Under the pieces are notes generated by a model. The model saw only the letters and a list, made by a program, of their open reading frames with translations, did no database searches and was not told the DNA's origin. Below are positions 41,722-49,987 of a DNA stretch of 64,000 nucleotides, piece by piece. Numbering within the stretch: the first letter of the stretch is position 1; each line of letters begins with the position of its first letter. This stretch comes from a virus, in the IMG/VR virus record IMGVR_UViG_3300025030_000010, positions 1 to 64,000 of that record. The stretch is one strand, 5' to 3'. The position numbers were made by a program, and so were the translations under genes.

Positions 41722-41922
41722 TTACAAATGACGCACTCTTGCGCACCTGATCTGCTTGTTTTGATTGTGATGCGACATATCGACACAAATGCTCACGTTC
41801 GAAAGACAGCGTTGAAGAGCTTTATGGCCGCTCTTCTTGAAGATCATCCCTTTGCGCAAACTCTCGAATGGAATTTGAATCAACTTGCCGTTGCAATACT
41901 GATAGAATTTTGCGAATTTCAT
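41722..41922 (-). CDS. Small basic hypothetical protein
   Basis: 66 residues from ATG at 41922, overlapping the polymerase stop (TAATG) with AAGGAGCTATTCT upstream. Lys/Arg-rich with PFESLRKGMIFKKSG; no clear motif. Translationally coupled to the polymerase. Confidence 0.6.
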   Translation of the reverse strand: MKFAKFYQYCNGKLIQIPFESLRKGMIFKKSGHKALQRCLSNVSICVDMSHHNQNKQIRCARVRHL

Positions 41923-43823
41923 TAGAATAGCTCCTTGCACTTGTTGACGTACCACTCATAATCTATATCTTTCGGGAAGCCTACGCTCAAGTCCATAATC
42001 GGCTTAACTCCGTCTGTCATGGGGACTTTCTCCCCTTTGCCGTTGACGATGCAGCCTTTCTCACCTGCGGCATGATACCATCTGATAGCTTTGCCGAGAT
42101 GAAAGTCGTTCTTGAATGCCCCGCCGTTGCCGACAGCTCGAACAGTGACAAACTTTCTAACGTCTTTACAGGCACGAATCGTCTCTTCGAAATGCGTGCC
42201 GTGCTTCAGATACTCGATCATCGCAAGAGTGCATATCTCGTTTTCGGGATTCTTACTCAGACCGCTGGGAGAGAAGCAACCCTTCATCTTAACGGACCCG
42301 TCATACTTTATGGCTATGTAGTTGTTGATATCTCGTGACCAAATACCAGCGTATTTCGTCTGACTCATTTTGAAACGAGTGACTTTCTGCCAGTATTTGA
42401 GAATAGAGTGCATCTTTGCTTCTTTGTCGCGAGGGCACTTGATAACGATACCGTCTGTGTTACCTGAGACTATGTGAATCCCTGCGCGCTCCATCATGTC
42501 GATCAGCATGAGCAACGAGAGCTGCCCTGTGACTGTCACTTGAATCATAAGCTCAGGCGCATAAAGAACAGAGTACGGAGAGCCGAGCTTGCCAAAGCTT
42601 CCGTTTACAACGATCTTGAGAGAGCCTGACTTGATAACATCTCCGAGACTTTTAGCTTTCAGACGCTCAACAACGAGCGTGCGATAAACTTCGAGAAACT
42701 CTTTTCCTAGTCTCTTTGGGTAGAGACCGCAGCGAAGTATGATTTCGGGATAATATCCGTCTACGTCCCAATCCTCGATGATGTAACGTTCATCGCTGAG
42801 ATGAAATGCTCGCTTCTCCATCGAGTGAAGACCACCCATTCCCATCTTGTATGTGGACGTGCCGATCTTTATCTTCAGATCAGCGAGCGCTTTTGGCATC
42901 TTGACTTTGCCATTCATGCCCACTTCGAACGGCTCATTCTCCATGATGTCGAGAGCAGCGAGCAAGTCAGGATTAACGAACTGAATGAAGTCAGGAGCCG
43001 TGTAATAGAAAGACAGCTCTGAAATGTCAGGGCGCTTCAGTTGAACACCCTTCAGCTTCGACAGCTCGGACTTGATTACCTCTTCTGCTATCTGTGCATC
43101 TGACTTGGAGAGAAGATCGAGACCGTACTTTTTGGACATGACACGGCGAAGCTCAATCTGCTCCAACAACTCGTCCAGTGCAAGACCTGTTACCTCAAGG
43201 TCGTTGCCGCAGTATTCGTTGACGTTGTCCATTTCGTCTTCGGTTAACTCGTCGTCCTCGTGATACGGCAAGTCCTGCATCTTAGTACAATGCAAGCGAC
43301 CACCGTAGATTTTCAGAGAGATGCCGACGCCAGGGAGTAAGCCGATGATGTCGATGTGCTTTATGTCCATCTTCGGCAGCTTGTAGCGCTTCTCGAACTT
43401 GTAAGGGGTGAGGTCTTCTTGGATGATTTCGTTCGTTGCTTGCTTCAACTCTTCGCAATTCGCTCCTGTCAGAGCGAGTCGAACAATAAGGATGTCGTAG
43501 ATGTTGCCGTTGAAGGTAACAATCTCGTGTCGCATCAAGAAAGATTTGAGCTTCTCATGCTCCAAACGAAGATAGTCGGTCTGCTCGAAGTCGAATATCG
43601 CTCCGTCACTGACACGAGTGAACTTTACGAGAAAGTAATTCCAGAAGCACTCGACATCTAGCAGCACTTGAGGAGTTCTCGACAGCGCCACAACTTTCTC
43701 TTTCTTCTTCTCTTTTGCTTTAGGCGGGTCAAACTCGATCTGCAATCTAGGCGGGAGGGGTTTGTATCTCTTCAGTTTTCCTGCTGCTAAAAATCCGTCA
43801 ATCTTGCTGAAAAATCCACTCAC
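41922..43823 (-). CDS. Family B DNA polymerase
   Basis: 633 residues, short for the family. 3'-5' exonuclease motifs: LLDVECFW (54-61; D56, E58), VTFNGNIYD (~101), YCGNDLEVT (~205). Polymerase motifs: A DWDVDGYYPE (~350), B KIVVNGSFGKLG (~407), C SGNTDGIVI (~455). Motif C reads NTD rather than DTD; the catalytic second Asp is kept. Extra N-terminal basic tail. Replicates the phage genome with the clamp, loader, helicase and primase encoded nearby. Confidence 0.92.
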   Translation of the reverse strand: MSGFFSKIDGFLAAGKLKRYKPLPPRLQIEFDPPKAKEKKKEKVVALSRTPQVLLDVECFWNYFLVKFTRVSDGAIFDFEQTDYLRLEHEKLKSFLMRHEIVTFNGNIYDILIVRLALTGANCEELKQATNEIIQEDLTPYKFEKRYKLPKMDIKHIDIIGLLPGVGISLKIYGGRLHCTKMQDLPYHEDDELTEDEMDNVNEYCGNDLEVTGLALDELLEQIELRRVMSKKYGLDLLSKSDAQIAEEVIKSELSKLKGVQLKRPDISELSFYYTAPDFIQFVNPDLLAALDIMENEPFEVGMNGKVKMPKALADLKIKIGTSTYKMGMGGLHSMEKRAFHLSDERYIIEDWDVDGYYPEIILRCGLYPKRLGKEFLEVYRTLVVERLKAKSLGDVIKSGSLKIVVNGSFGKLGSPYSVLYAPELMIQVTVTGQLSLLMLIDMMERAGIHIVSGNTDGIVIKCPRDKEAKMHSILKYWQKVTRFKMSQTKYAGIWSRDINNYIAIKYDGSVKMKGCFSPSGLSKNPENEICTLAMIEYLKHGTHFEETIRACKDVRKFVTVRAVGNGGAFKNDFHLGKAIRWYHAAGEKGCIVNGKGEKVPMTDGVKPIMDLSVGFPKDIDYEWYVNKCKELF

Positions 43824-43862
43824 AGTTTGGCTCCTTTGTTTTAACTACGACCACTTGAGGGA

Positions 43863-43899
43863 ATAAGAAAAGGGAAGAGCGCGAAGCTCCTCCCTTTTT
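43863..43899 (-). terminator. Terminator after acyl carrier protein gene
   Basis: Stem AGGGAGGAGC/GCTCTTCCCT with one G-T pair, loop TTCGC, then TTTTCTTATT on the - strand. Closes the clamp to ACP operon; polymerase gene starts ~40 bases later. Confidence 0.75.
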
Positions 43900-43918
43900 A
43901 TCGGTCTGTCGAGCGGGA

Positions 43919-44149
43919 CTAGATCAGTCTCTTCACCAGATCGATTGCATCTTGAATCGTGTGCAAATTGCCGACTTCTTCATCGCTAATTTCGATGCCG
44001 AATTCGTCTTCCAGTTCAGCTACGCACTCCACGATGTCGAGCGAATCGCAGCCGATATCTTCGAGCGTCTTGTCTGCCGTGAGCGCATCGGCGGGATAGC
44101 CGAGATGCTCTGTGAATACGTCAATGACTTTCTGTTCCGTTGACTTCAA
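43919..44149 (-). CDS. Acyl carrier protein
   Basis: 76 residues, the standard ACP length, from a TTG start 7 bases after GAGGTG. Contains the 4'-phosphopantetheine attachment motif IGCDSLDIVE with Ser36, preceded by the helix-1 pattern VIDVFTEHLGYP and ending with the acidic helix-IV type sequence. Would be charged by host holo-ACP synthase and enter fatty-acid or lipid metabolism. No acyl transferase or other partner was seen in the window. The small acidic, single-domain form makes it almost certain. Confidence 0.93.
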   Translation of the reverse strand: MKSTEQKVIDVFTEHLGYPADALTADKTLEDIGCDSLDIVECVAELEDEFGIEISDEEVGNLHTIQDAIDLVKRLI

Positions 44150-44172
44150 TTTAAATCACCTCACTTTTTATT

Positions 44173-44487
44173 TTATTTTTCTGCTATGCAGTCGCCGTCG
44201 GTGTTGTAAAGATCGTAAGCGAATTCGCACTTGATACGCTCGGTGCAGTAATCACAAGTGAGCTGCTTCGCTCTGCTGTGATTTGCCACAAGATACTCGA
44301 TCATCGCACTGCGCTTATCTTCACAGATATGCTTGAAACGGTTCCAGCCGCCGCAGGAAGCACAGGGCTCATGTGACCCGAGCAAAGTGACGTGTTCGCA
44401 GAAATGACAGCTAGGATCGACATCCTCGAACGTGGAGACATCTACGCTGACTTCTGCTGCGTCTTCAGTCTTCATGATTCGCTGCAT
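44173..44487 (-). CDS. Zinc-binding hypothetical protein
   Basis: 104 residues (a shorter form from Met5 is possible). Three CxxC pairs: CHFC (~27), CASC (~42) and CDYC (~79), plus further Cys and His, indicating one or two zinc ribbons. Start overlaps the upstream gene. Unknown function. Confidence 0.6.
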   Translation of the reverse strand: MQRIMKTEDAAEVSVDVSTFEDVDPSCHFCEHVTLLGSHEPCASCGGWNRFKHICEDKRSAMIEYLVANHSRAKQLTCDYCTERIKCEFAYDLYNTDGDCIAEK

Positions 44488-44839
44488 CTTCTTCGAGCAG
44501 ACGCAGACCTCTTCTGATTGCTTTGGCTTTCTTGCCGTTGACTTTCGGCTCGGTGCGTCTCATTACGCCCGTTTTGAGGTCGCGGTCATACTGCGTACCC
44601 TTCAGGTCGATCAGCTTGTCACCCGCTGCGTTGTGACGCAGATTGTAGACAATGGTGCCGCCTTTAGCACGAATGGCGTCAACCTGCTCTTTCGTCAAGC
44701 CCTTGTTGACTTTCTTCTGCTTCTCGGTGTCTGCCACCGTGTCTTCGGAAACTTTAACGATGTTTGCCGCTCTATCGATTGCTGCGTTGAACCCTTCCGA
44801 TGTCACTGCTTCCGTCTGAACATTCAATCCGCCAGTCAT
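44465..44839 (-). CDS. Hypothetical protein
   Basis: 124 residues. Helical first half (FNAAIDRAANIVKVSEDTVA), basic end (GKKAKAIRRGLRLLEED). No motif recognised; lies between paralogue cluster and ACP. Confidence 0.6.
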   Translation of the reverse strand: MTGGLNVQTEAVTSEGFNAAIDRAANIVKVSEDTVADTEKQKKVNKGLTKEQVDAIRAKGGTIVYNLRHNAAGDKLIDLKGTQYDRDLKTGVMRRTEPKVNGKKAKAIRRGLRLLEEDAANHED

Positions 44840-44861
44840 TTAAAACTCCTTTTCTTTGTAG

Positions 44862-45275
44862 TTAAACCATCATTCTTTGCATCACGAGTTTTGCCAAAAG
44901 TGCTTTCTCTTCTTCGTTCTCTGTGCCTATTAACTTTCGAATTCTACTCTTTATGAGCAGCATGAACATTTCTCGCTCTCGTGAACCTTGAGGACTCATT
45001 GTCGCGTCTTTATCGTTACCGAAGACTTCACAGACCGCTTTGTATCTCCACAACTTATCATCTTTCTGATACTCAGCTATCTTTGTTCCCCGCTTATTTG
45101 CAAACTCATATACTACTAGATGCGTTCGCATGTCAACAACTCTCAGAGTGTGGGAATAAAAAATCACTTCTTCGATACAACCTGTCCCCCACTGTGACAG
45201 TCTTTGTGCAAGTTGTTCTTCTTCTGATGCAGTATAATCCACAGGAGTAGTATCGTACTTGTGAAATAATGACAT
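44862..45275 (-). CDS. Tandem paralogue C
   Basis: 137 residues from ATG at 45275, right after AACGAGGATTAAA. Third of three tandem genes sharing a C-terminal motif: here LWRYKAVCEVFGNDKD ... EEKALLAKLVMQRMM. The middle ~60 residues around REREMFMLLIKSR are an insertion relative to its siblings. Function unknown. Confidence 0.65.
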   Translation of the reverse strand: MSLFHKYDTTPVDYTASEEEQLAQRLSQWGTGCIEEVIFYSHTLRVVDMRTHLVVYEFANKRGTKIAEYQKDDKLWRYKAVCEVFGNDKDATMSPQGSREREMFMLLIKSRIRKLIGTENEEEKALLAKLVMQRMMV

Positions 45276-45276
45276 T

Positions 45277-45630
45277 TTAATCCTCGTTAAACTGAGTGTA
45301 AGCATTTCCAAATCGAGTTGACATAGAATCTGAAAGATCGACTTCAGACGAGAACATTCGCCATGTGACAACTTGCGCAAGAACCGCTTTGTCTTCGTCT
45401 GTGTCGTAGTGCTTGAAAGCGTCAACGAGAGCTTTTAGCTTCCAGTTCTTCGATGTCTTGTCGTATGTGCCTGTTTGACACGAAGACACACCGATTCGAT
45501 AAATTCTAATCTCACAAGCTCCGCTGTGAGGCACAACGTAAATAGATAAGATGCAATGTCCACAATGTAGCTGCTCGACTGTTCCGTTTCCCCATTCGCG
45601 TACTGCTTCGAGCGAGAATTCTTTGATCAT
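45277..45630 (-). CDS. Tandem paralogue B
   Basis: 117 residues from ATG at 45630, overlapping the previous stop (ATGA). Carries the shared motif NWKLKALVDAFKHYDTDEDK and AVLAQVVTWRMF. N-terminal part contains CGHC and several Cys. Family unknown; see the paralogue finding. Confidence 0.65.
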   Translation of the reverse strand: MIKEFSLEAVREWGNGTVEQLHCGHCILSIYVVPHSGACEIRIYRIGVSSCQTGTYDKTSKNWKLKALVDAFKHYDTDEDKAVLAQVVTWRMFSSEVDLSDSMSTRFGNAYTQFNED

Positions 45631-46064
45631 AGCTTCATCCTCAGTACAACGAGCTGTGCAATGACTTCTTTTGCGTTCACATCGTCTTTGAGCGCTGTAT
45701 AGAGTGCCTTGAGCGCCCACGACTCTCTTGTATCGAAATCGTCAACGTGAATCAGCTCTGCTTGCGGAGTGTGAGTGCCTTTGACCTCAAAGAGTCGTAT
45801 CTTTTGAGACACGTTCTGAATTGACACGACTCTGAACATGCGTCCGCACAAAAACAACTCCTGAAGATCATGACTCTCCATAAACTTGATAACATCTTTA
45901 ATTGGTCTTGTGTGGTCGTAGTAAGTGTTCATCTTCCCCACCGTGAGAGTGTGTTTCGGTCTACCCGCAGATTTAGGCGCAGACTGCGATAACAACTGAG
46001 CTGATATCCAGATTATCGCAGTTGCGCCTAATGTTCCTGCTGCGAAGTCGAGCAAGTCGATCAC
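45627..46064 (-). CDS. Tandem paralogue A, membrane-anchored
   Basis: 145 residues from a GTG overlapping the clamp stop (GTGA). Unlike its siblings it begins with a hydrophobic anchor (FAAGTLGATAIIWISAQLL). The shared motif is SWALKALYTALKDDVNA and KEVIAQLVVLRMKL. Coupled to the clamp gene. Confidence 0.65.
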   Translation of the reverse strand: MIDLLDFAAGTLGATAIIWISAQLLSQSAPKSAGRPKHTLTVGKMNTYYDHTRPIKDVIKFMESHDLQELFLCGRMFRVVSIQNVSQKIRLFEVKGTHTPQAELIHVDDFDTRESWALKALYTALKDDVNAKEVIAQLVVLRMKL

Positions 46065-47071
46065 TTTGCTTTAGGCTCCATGAGATTGACAACGTGAATG
46101 TAGTTGTCACCCTCGAACTTGAGGCTGTCACCGATAGTTGCTTCGAGATTGTTCTTGAGCATCGCCTTCATGAATTCGGGCTGAATGTCGAACTCTATGG
46201 GCTCGCCCGTGTAGACGATTCGAACAGGCTCTTTGAACCAGCCGTTCGCGCCTTCTGTCGAGATGATCATCTTGTTAGTTTCGAGGGCGATGTTGACGCG
46301 CTTGTCCTGACACATGACAGCAGCGCGATCAAGAACCTCTGCCGTGTTCGCGGGGAATTCGATTGCGTCCCCATCGACTTCAAGAAACTCGGAGAAGTCG
46401 GGGTATTCGTCCTCGATGATTCGACACGAGAACAGCGCCTCGTTCTCGTTTCTGAAGTGAATCCAGCCTTCTGTCTCAGCGTACTCAATAGGCTCGTAAT
46501 CGACAATGCTCTTCGCAGCGTTCGAAGGGATAAGCAGCGGCAGCGGGAAACACTTCGCAGCAGCTTTACCCAGATCGTATTCTGTAATCCTGTTGTTGTC
46601 GCAGGATATGACTTTCGATCTTTCTATGAACACGTTCTTGAGAATATCTTTGTCGGCGTCTTTGCTCACGGAGAAGAGACAGAACTTGACAGCTTCGCAG
46701 AAGTTATCCGGAAGATCGATCCAGTCGTCCTCTTCAGGCATCCCCAGTTCGTGAATCGGCAACTCTATCTCTTCTTCGAGACGTATCCCCGCTTTCGCTG
46801 TGCCTCCGACAAGAAGAAGAGTTCCCGCGCTCACTGTCAGTTCAAGCTCTTCTTTCTTGACTTTGGTGATCATGTCGTAGAATTCTTTCGCAGGAACAGC
46901 GCCCTCGAAATCGACATCGACAGGATGACTCACGGAGATTTCATCGTTAAAGGTGCAGACAACGCCATCTATGAATACGAAGCACGTTGACTGCTCAATG
47001 ACTAGCGATCTAGCTAATCCGGGTTTGACAGCTTCCAGCGCTTTTAAGAGCGCGAGGCGATTGATCTTCAT
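46061..47071 (-). CDS. Beta sliding clamp (DnaN-like)
   Basis: 336 residues, slightly shorter than bacterial DnaN. Three-domain clamp pattern: an N-terminal LLKALEAVKPGLA, NVFIERSKVISCDNNRITE near 167 (clamp loop typical of DnaN domain 2), and a C-terminal PEFMKAMLKNN region. Tethers the family B polymerase to DNA after loading by the AAA+ subunit at 40066-40995. Ribosome binding site AAGGAGTGCTTAGAA. Confidence 0.9.
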   Translation of the reverse strand: MKINRLALLKALEAVKPGLARSLVIEQSTCFVFIDGVVCTFNDEISVSHPVDVDFEGAVPAKEFYDMITKVKKEELELTVSAGTLLLVGGTAKAGIRLEEEIELPIHELGMPEEDDWIDLPDNFCEAVKFCLFSVSKDADKDILKNVFIERSKVISCDNNRITEYDLGKAAAKCFPLPLLIPSNAAKSIVDYEPIEYAETEGWIHFRNENEALFSCRIIEDEYPDFSEFLEVDGDAIEFPANTAEVLDRAAVMCQDKRVNIALETNKMIISTEGANGWFKEPVRIVYTGEPIEFDIQPEFMKAMLKNNLEATIGDSLKFEGDNYIHVVNLMEPKAK

Positions 47072-47073
47072 TT

Positions 47074-47262
47074 CTAAGCACTCCTTAGGTTTTTGCTGAT
47101 CGTCTTAAACATCTGTATCATGAAGGTCAGAGAGACAAGCTGTGCGAGTCTCACGGGATGAATTTCTTCGCGATGTTTTGCGAGAATGTGTTCTATCATA
47201 ATTTCAGTGGTAGTGTTGAACCACTCTTTGCAGTACGGGCACTTGTAAAGTTTTCTCTGCAT
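47074..47262 (-). CDS. Small C2H2-type zinc finger protein
   Basis: 62 residues. CPYCKEWFN (8-16) followed by H and H at about 24 and 29 (IEHILAKHREEIH) fits a C2H2 finger. The C-terminal half is a hydrophobic helix (VSLTFMIQMFKTI). Possibly a phage regulator or adaptor. Located just upstream of the clamp gene. Confidence 0.6.
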   Translation of the reverse strand: MQRKLYKCPYCKEWFNTTTEIMIEHILAKHREEIHPVRLAQLVSLTFMIQMFKTISKNLRSA

Positions 47263-47263
47263 C

Positions 47264-47395
47264 TTAGTATTCTCCTATGTCACAGGGTTGCATTTCAGCT
47301 CCGCATGTTCTGCATTTCGATTCGGGTTCGGTGACGTAAGTATCATCGCACTTCGGACACTCACACAGCGCAAGCTCGTCAAGATTCTCCGGCAT
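47264..47395 (-). CDS. 43-residue zinc ribbon protein
   Basis: Good ribosome binding site AAGGAGAATCGTC before ATG at 47395. CECPKC (11-16) and CRTCG (28-32) form a C4 ribbon; the remainder is acidic. Very small, so function is unclear. Confidence 0.6.
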   Translation of the reverse strand: MPENLDELALCECPKCDDTYVTEPESKCRTCGAEMQPCDIGEY

Positions 47396-47410
47396 GACGA
47401 TTCTCCTTAT

Positions 47411-47689
47411 TTAGGTCATTACTTCAAAGACGTGATAAACCCTCACCCCGCCGCGTAGCTGATAGGTTCCGATGTAGCTGTATCTGATCGAAGTGATAGT
47501 TTCGCCAGTTTCGTGAATTGCAAAACAGCGCTCTTCTTTGACATCCTCGTTCGCTTTGTTGAACTTCGCCCACAGACAGGGCTCTTCGTTCTGAGTCTGC
47601 ACTGACAGAATCTCAGCTCCCTTTGGCATAAGCACTCGCTGATTAACGAGTGCTGTTTCCAGCTTAAATTTCCAAATTGTACTCGCCAT
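47411..47689 (-). CDS. DUF7352-like small phage protein
   Basis: 92 residues. Matches, by memory of the family, short phage proteins with an N-terminal KFKLE strand, LPKG-like MPKGAEILSVQTQN, PCLWAKF and a closing LRGGVRVYHVFEV. These are common near replication genes in many phages; no function is established. Confidence 0.7.
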   Translation of the reverse strand: MASTIWKFKLETALVNQRVLMPKGAEILSVQTQNEEPCLWAKFNKANEDVKEERCFAIHETGETITSIRYSYIGTYQLRGGVRVYHVFEVMT

Positions 47690-47701
47690 GACAACTCTCC
47701 T

Positions 47702-48154
47702 TTACTTCAGTTTGGGCATGATTTCAAAGAAGCCGTGAAGAACCCCGAGTCCCTCGCAGCGCAAAACCTGTTCCGTGATGTATGTAATGAGATGATCACG
47801 CATCGCAGGATTCTCGGGGTCTTCTTTCGTCTTCTCTCTTACGTTGTCAACGAGCTTGCGAATGCCTACGATCTGCTTAGAGGGTTTCAGCGGATTATCA
47901 GAGATTTGAGTCAAGAGATGTTCAGCAGTCGTGAGAGACGCTAATAGTGAGGAGACGCTTCTGTAGTGCAAGTCGTGAACGATATGCAGCAGAAGATTAC
48001 CGATTACTTGTCCTGGCTTTGCGTCATACATAAAAGCATAGCCGTCTATTTTGATTCGAACTAGACCTTTCGCAGGACCCACGACATTCTTTTTAGGCGG
48101 GTCGTATGTCGCAGCAGGTATGATTTTTCTCTTACCTCTGATTATCGTTCGCAT
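47702..48154 (-). CDS. Hypothetical protein
   Basis: 150 residues. Basic N-terminus, then VRIKIDGYAFMYDAKPGQVI beta region and a mostly helical second half (LASLTTAEHLLTQIS). No motif recognised. Confidence 0.6.
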   Translation of the reverse strand: MRTIIRGKRKIIPAATYDPPKKNVVGPAKGLVRIKIDGYAFMYDAKPGQVIGNLLLHIVHDLHYRSVSSLLASLTTAEHLLTQISDNPLKPSKQIVGIRKLVDNVREKTKEDPENPAMRDHLITYITEQVLRCEGLGVLHGFFEIMPKLK

Positions 48155-48184
48155 CTTTACTCCCTCTCAGATCGTGATTCGATT

Positions 48185-48763
48185 CTACAGCTCGATTCTT
48201 GTGAAGCGATGATTCACGCCTTCTTGCAGCAGCGCCACAGTGGTCGCTTTCTCGAAGAACGTCTTGATCTGGTCTTCGTTGGCCGGAATGAAGGGGCAGT
48301 CGAAACTCGAAGGAGTCAGATCGTCATATTCGCTGCCGTAAGCGTCACCAGCGAAAGTGATAAAGTCCTCGTCGTTATAAAGAACAACGGTGCCGCTAGG
48401 GTACTCTTTGTTCGTCATGCAAACGAGCATTACGGCGTCTTCAAGATCGACAACAGGCGCCTGCTTTTTCATGGGCTTCTTCTTCTGAGAAGACGGGAGC
48501 ACAGGAGTTTTGTGACCGAGAACGAGAAGAATCTCTTTCAGACATCTCGCCATAGTTGACGCTCCGTTGTCGCCAATTTCGATCAAGATTTCGTGCAACT
48601 TCATCTCCGATTCGGAGTAAATCACAGGCGCTAGCGGTTCTTCTTTGACGATGTTGGCGAGAGCTTCGAACTTCACTTTGAAATCCGCAGTGTTGTTGGA
48701 CACATGATCTTCGATAGCGTTGAGCAGCGCTTTGATTTCAGCTTCAGTCTTTTTGATAATCAT
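48185..48763 (-). CDS. Hypothetical protein
   Basis: 192 residues. Helical N-terminal ~80 residues, a basic linker (SSQKKKPMKKQA), then a beta C-terminal domain with DFITFAGDAYGSEYDDL and FIPANEDQIKTF. Lies between the ABC-GNAT fusion and the DUF7352-like gene. Not recognised. Confidence 0.6.
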   Translation of the reverse strand: MIIKKTEAEIKALLNAIEDHVSNNTADFKVKFEALANIVKEEPLAPVIYSESEMKLHEILIEIGDNGASTMARCLKEILLVLGHKTPVLPSSQKKKPMKKQAPVVDLEDAVMLVCMTNKEYPSGTVVLYNDEDFITFAGDAYGSEYDDLTPSSFDCPFIPANEDQIKTFFEKATTVALLQEGVNHRFTRIEL

Positions 48764-48785
48764 GACATGACTCCTTTTGGGTTAA

Positions 48786-49883
48786 CTACAGATCGAGAAA
48801 GCCTTTAAGCTTTTCCTTAGCGAATACGTTGATGTTATTCGTGGGTGGAGCAATGTACTCGTGAGAGAAGCAGATACGCTCTACGTCCGTCTTCCACGTC
48901 CCGCCTAGCTGCCCCGCATTCACAACACAATTGCTGTTGTTTGAAGATGTCGCTCTCCAGAGAGGAGACTTGTTTCTGTGAGCGCCGAGCTTAGGATGTG
49001 TGACTCGTGAGTAGTAGCGATAACCTGCATTGATGTAGAGCTGCGCGACTGCGTTGCTGAACTTAACGCCTAGACCCATGCCCTGATAGTCAGGAAGAAT
49101 TACAGTGCGATGCGAGCGATAAGCGTTCTTTACAGTACCAGAGGGGAGAGGGAGAACAGCGATGAAGCCGATGATATTTTCCTCGAACTTCAAAGCGAAG
49201 CATCTCGCCGCTTTGTTCAGTGCCGAAGTTAGGTAGTGATGTGACTTAAACATTTCCCACAAAAACGAATCGCATGTGAGTATGTCAAGCTCGATTTTTG
49301 GGACTGGTTGGGGTAACCTCCGTTTGTATTTCTTCGTGTCCGTATTGTAAATCCAATCGGGCTGAAGCCAGTCGATGATATCGAAATGGCACGAAGCAAA
49401 CACAACGTTAGTGAGGCCCTGCTTACGGATATACTTCGAGATTGCGAAAGCGCACGACTTAGCGACGTTTCTATCAACTACAGACGTGAACTCGTCTATG
49501 ACGCATCCTGACTTCAATTTACGGGCAAGATTCGCTCTATACTGTTCCCCGTTGCTGAGAACATGAAAGGGCTTGAGCCAGCTAGGGATTGAGTTGAGTC
49601 CTACGGAGGTGAGCTTGTCGATAGCTTCGTCTGCGCTGCTGAAGTGAGAAGCGATTGCTTTCTTGCCGTCCCAGATAATCTCTTCATCTTCACCGAAGTC
49701 TTCGAGCAAGAGAGATTTGCCTGAGCCAGAAGCTCCGACGATTAAGCCGATGTTGAATTCGCCTGTGATGGTGGGTTTTTTGTGAAGAGTGAAAGTCGTT
49801 TCGCCTGTGAACTCGTAATCGAAAATCTTGCCTATCTCTTGCGATATGGCATCGAGTTTCACTTTAGACTTGATTTCAGCCAT
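48786..49883 (-). CDS. ABC-type ATPase fused to GNAT acetyltransferase
   Basis: 365 residues from ATG at 49883 after GGAGGTGCAGC. N-terminal ABC ATPase: Walker A GASGSGKS (50-57), signature LSNGEQ (~115), Walker B VIDEFTSVVDR (~133-143) and an H-loop-like SCHFD (~170). From ~225 a GNAT domain: VILPDYQGMGLGVKFSNAV with the Q/RxxGxG acetyl-CoA loop. The fusion corresponds to COG2401. No membrane protein or substrate gene lies beside it, so it is probably a soluble signalling or modification enzyme rather than a transporter. Its target is unknown. Confidence 0.85.
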   Translation of the reverse strand: MAEIKSKVKLDAISQEIGKIFDYEFTGETTFTLHKKPTITGEFNIGLIVGASGSGKSLLLEDFGEDEEIIWDGKKAIASHFSSADEAIDKLTSVGLNSIPSWLKPFHVLSNGEQYRANLARKLKSGCVIDEFTSVVDRNVAKSCAFAISKYIRKQGLTNVVFASCHFDIIDWLQPDWIYNTDTKKYKRRLPQPVPKIELDILTCDSFLWEMFKSHHYLTSALNKAARCFALKFEENIIGFIAVLPLPSGTVKNAYRSHRTVILPDYQGMGLGVKFSNAVAQLYINAGYRYYSRVTHPKLGAHRNKSPLWRATSSNNSNCVVNAGQLGGTWKTDVERICFSHEYIAPPTNNINVFAKEKLKGFLDL

Positions 49884-49914
49884 GCTGCACCTCCGTTGAA
49901 TCGGATTTTGAGTC

Positions 49915-49948
49915 AAAAAGAGGGCTCCCCGCGTTTGCGGAGAACCCT
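49915..49948 (-). terminator. Terminator after acidic winged-helix gene
   Basis: Stem AGGGTTCTCCGC/GCGGGGAGCCCT with two G-T pairs, loop AAAC, then CTTTTT on the - strand. The ABC-GNAT gene starts ~30 bases downstream. Confidence 0.8.
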
Positions 49949-49987
49949 ACTTCTTTGCTTAACTTGTCAATGCTGCCGGCGCCGTTC

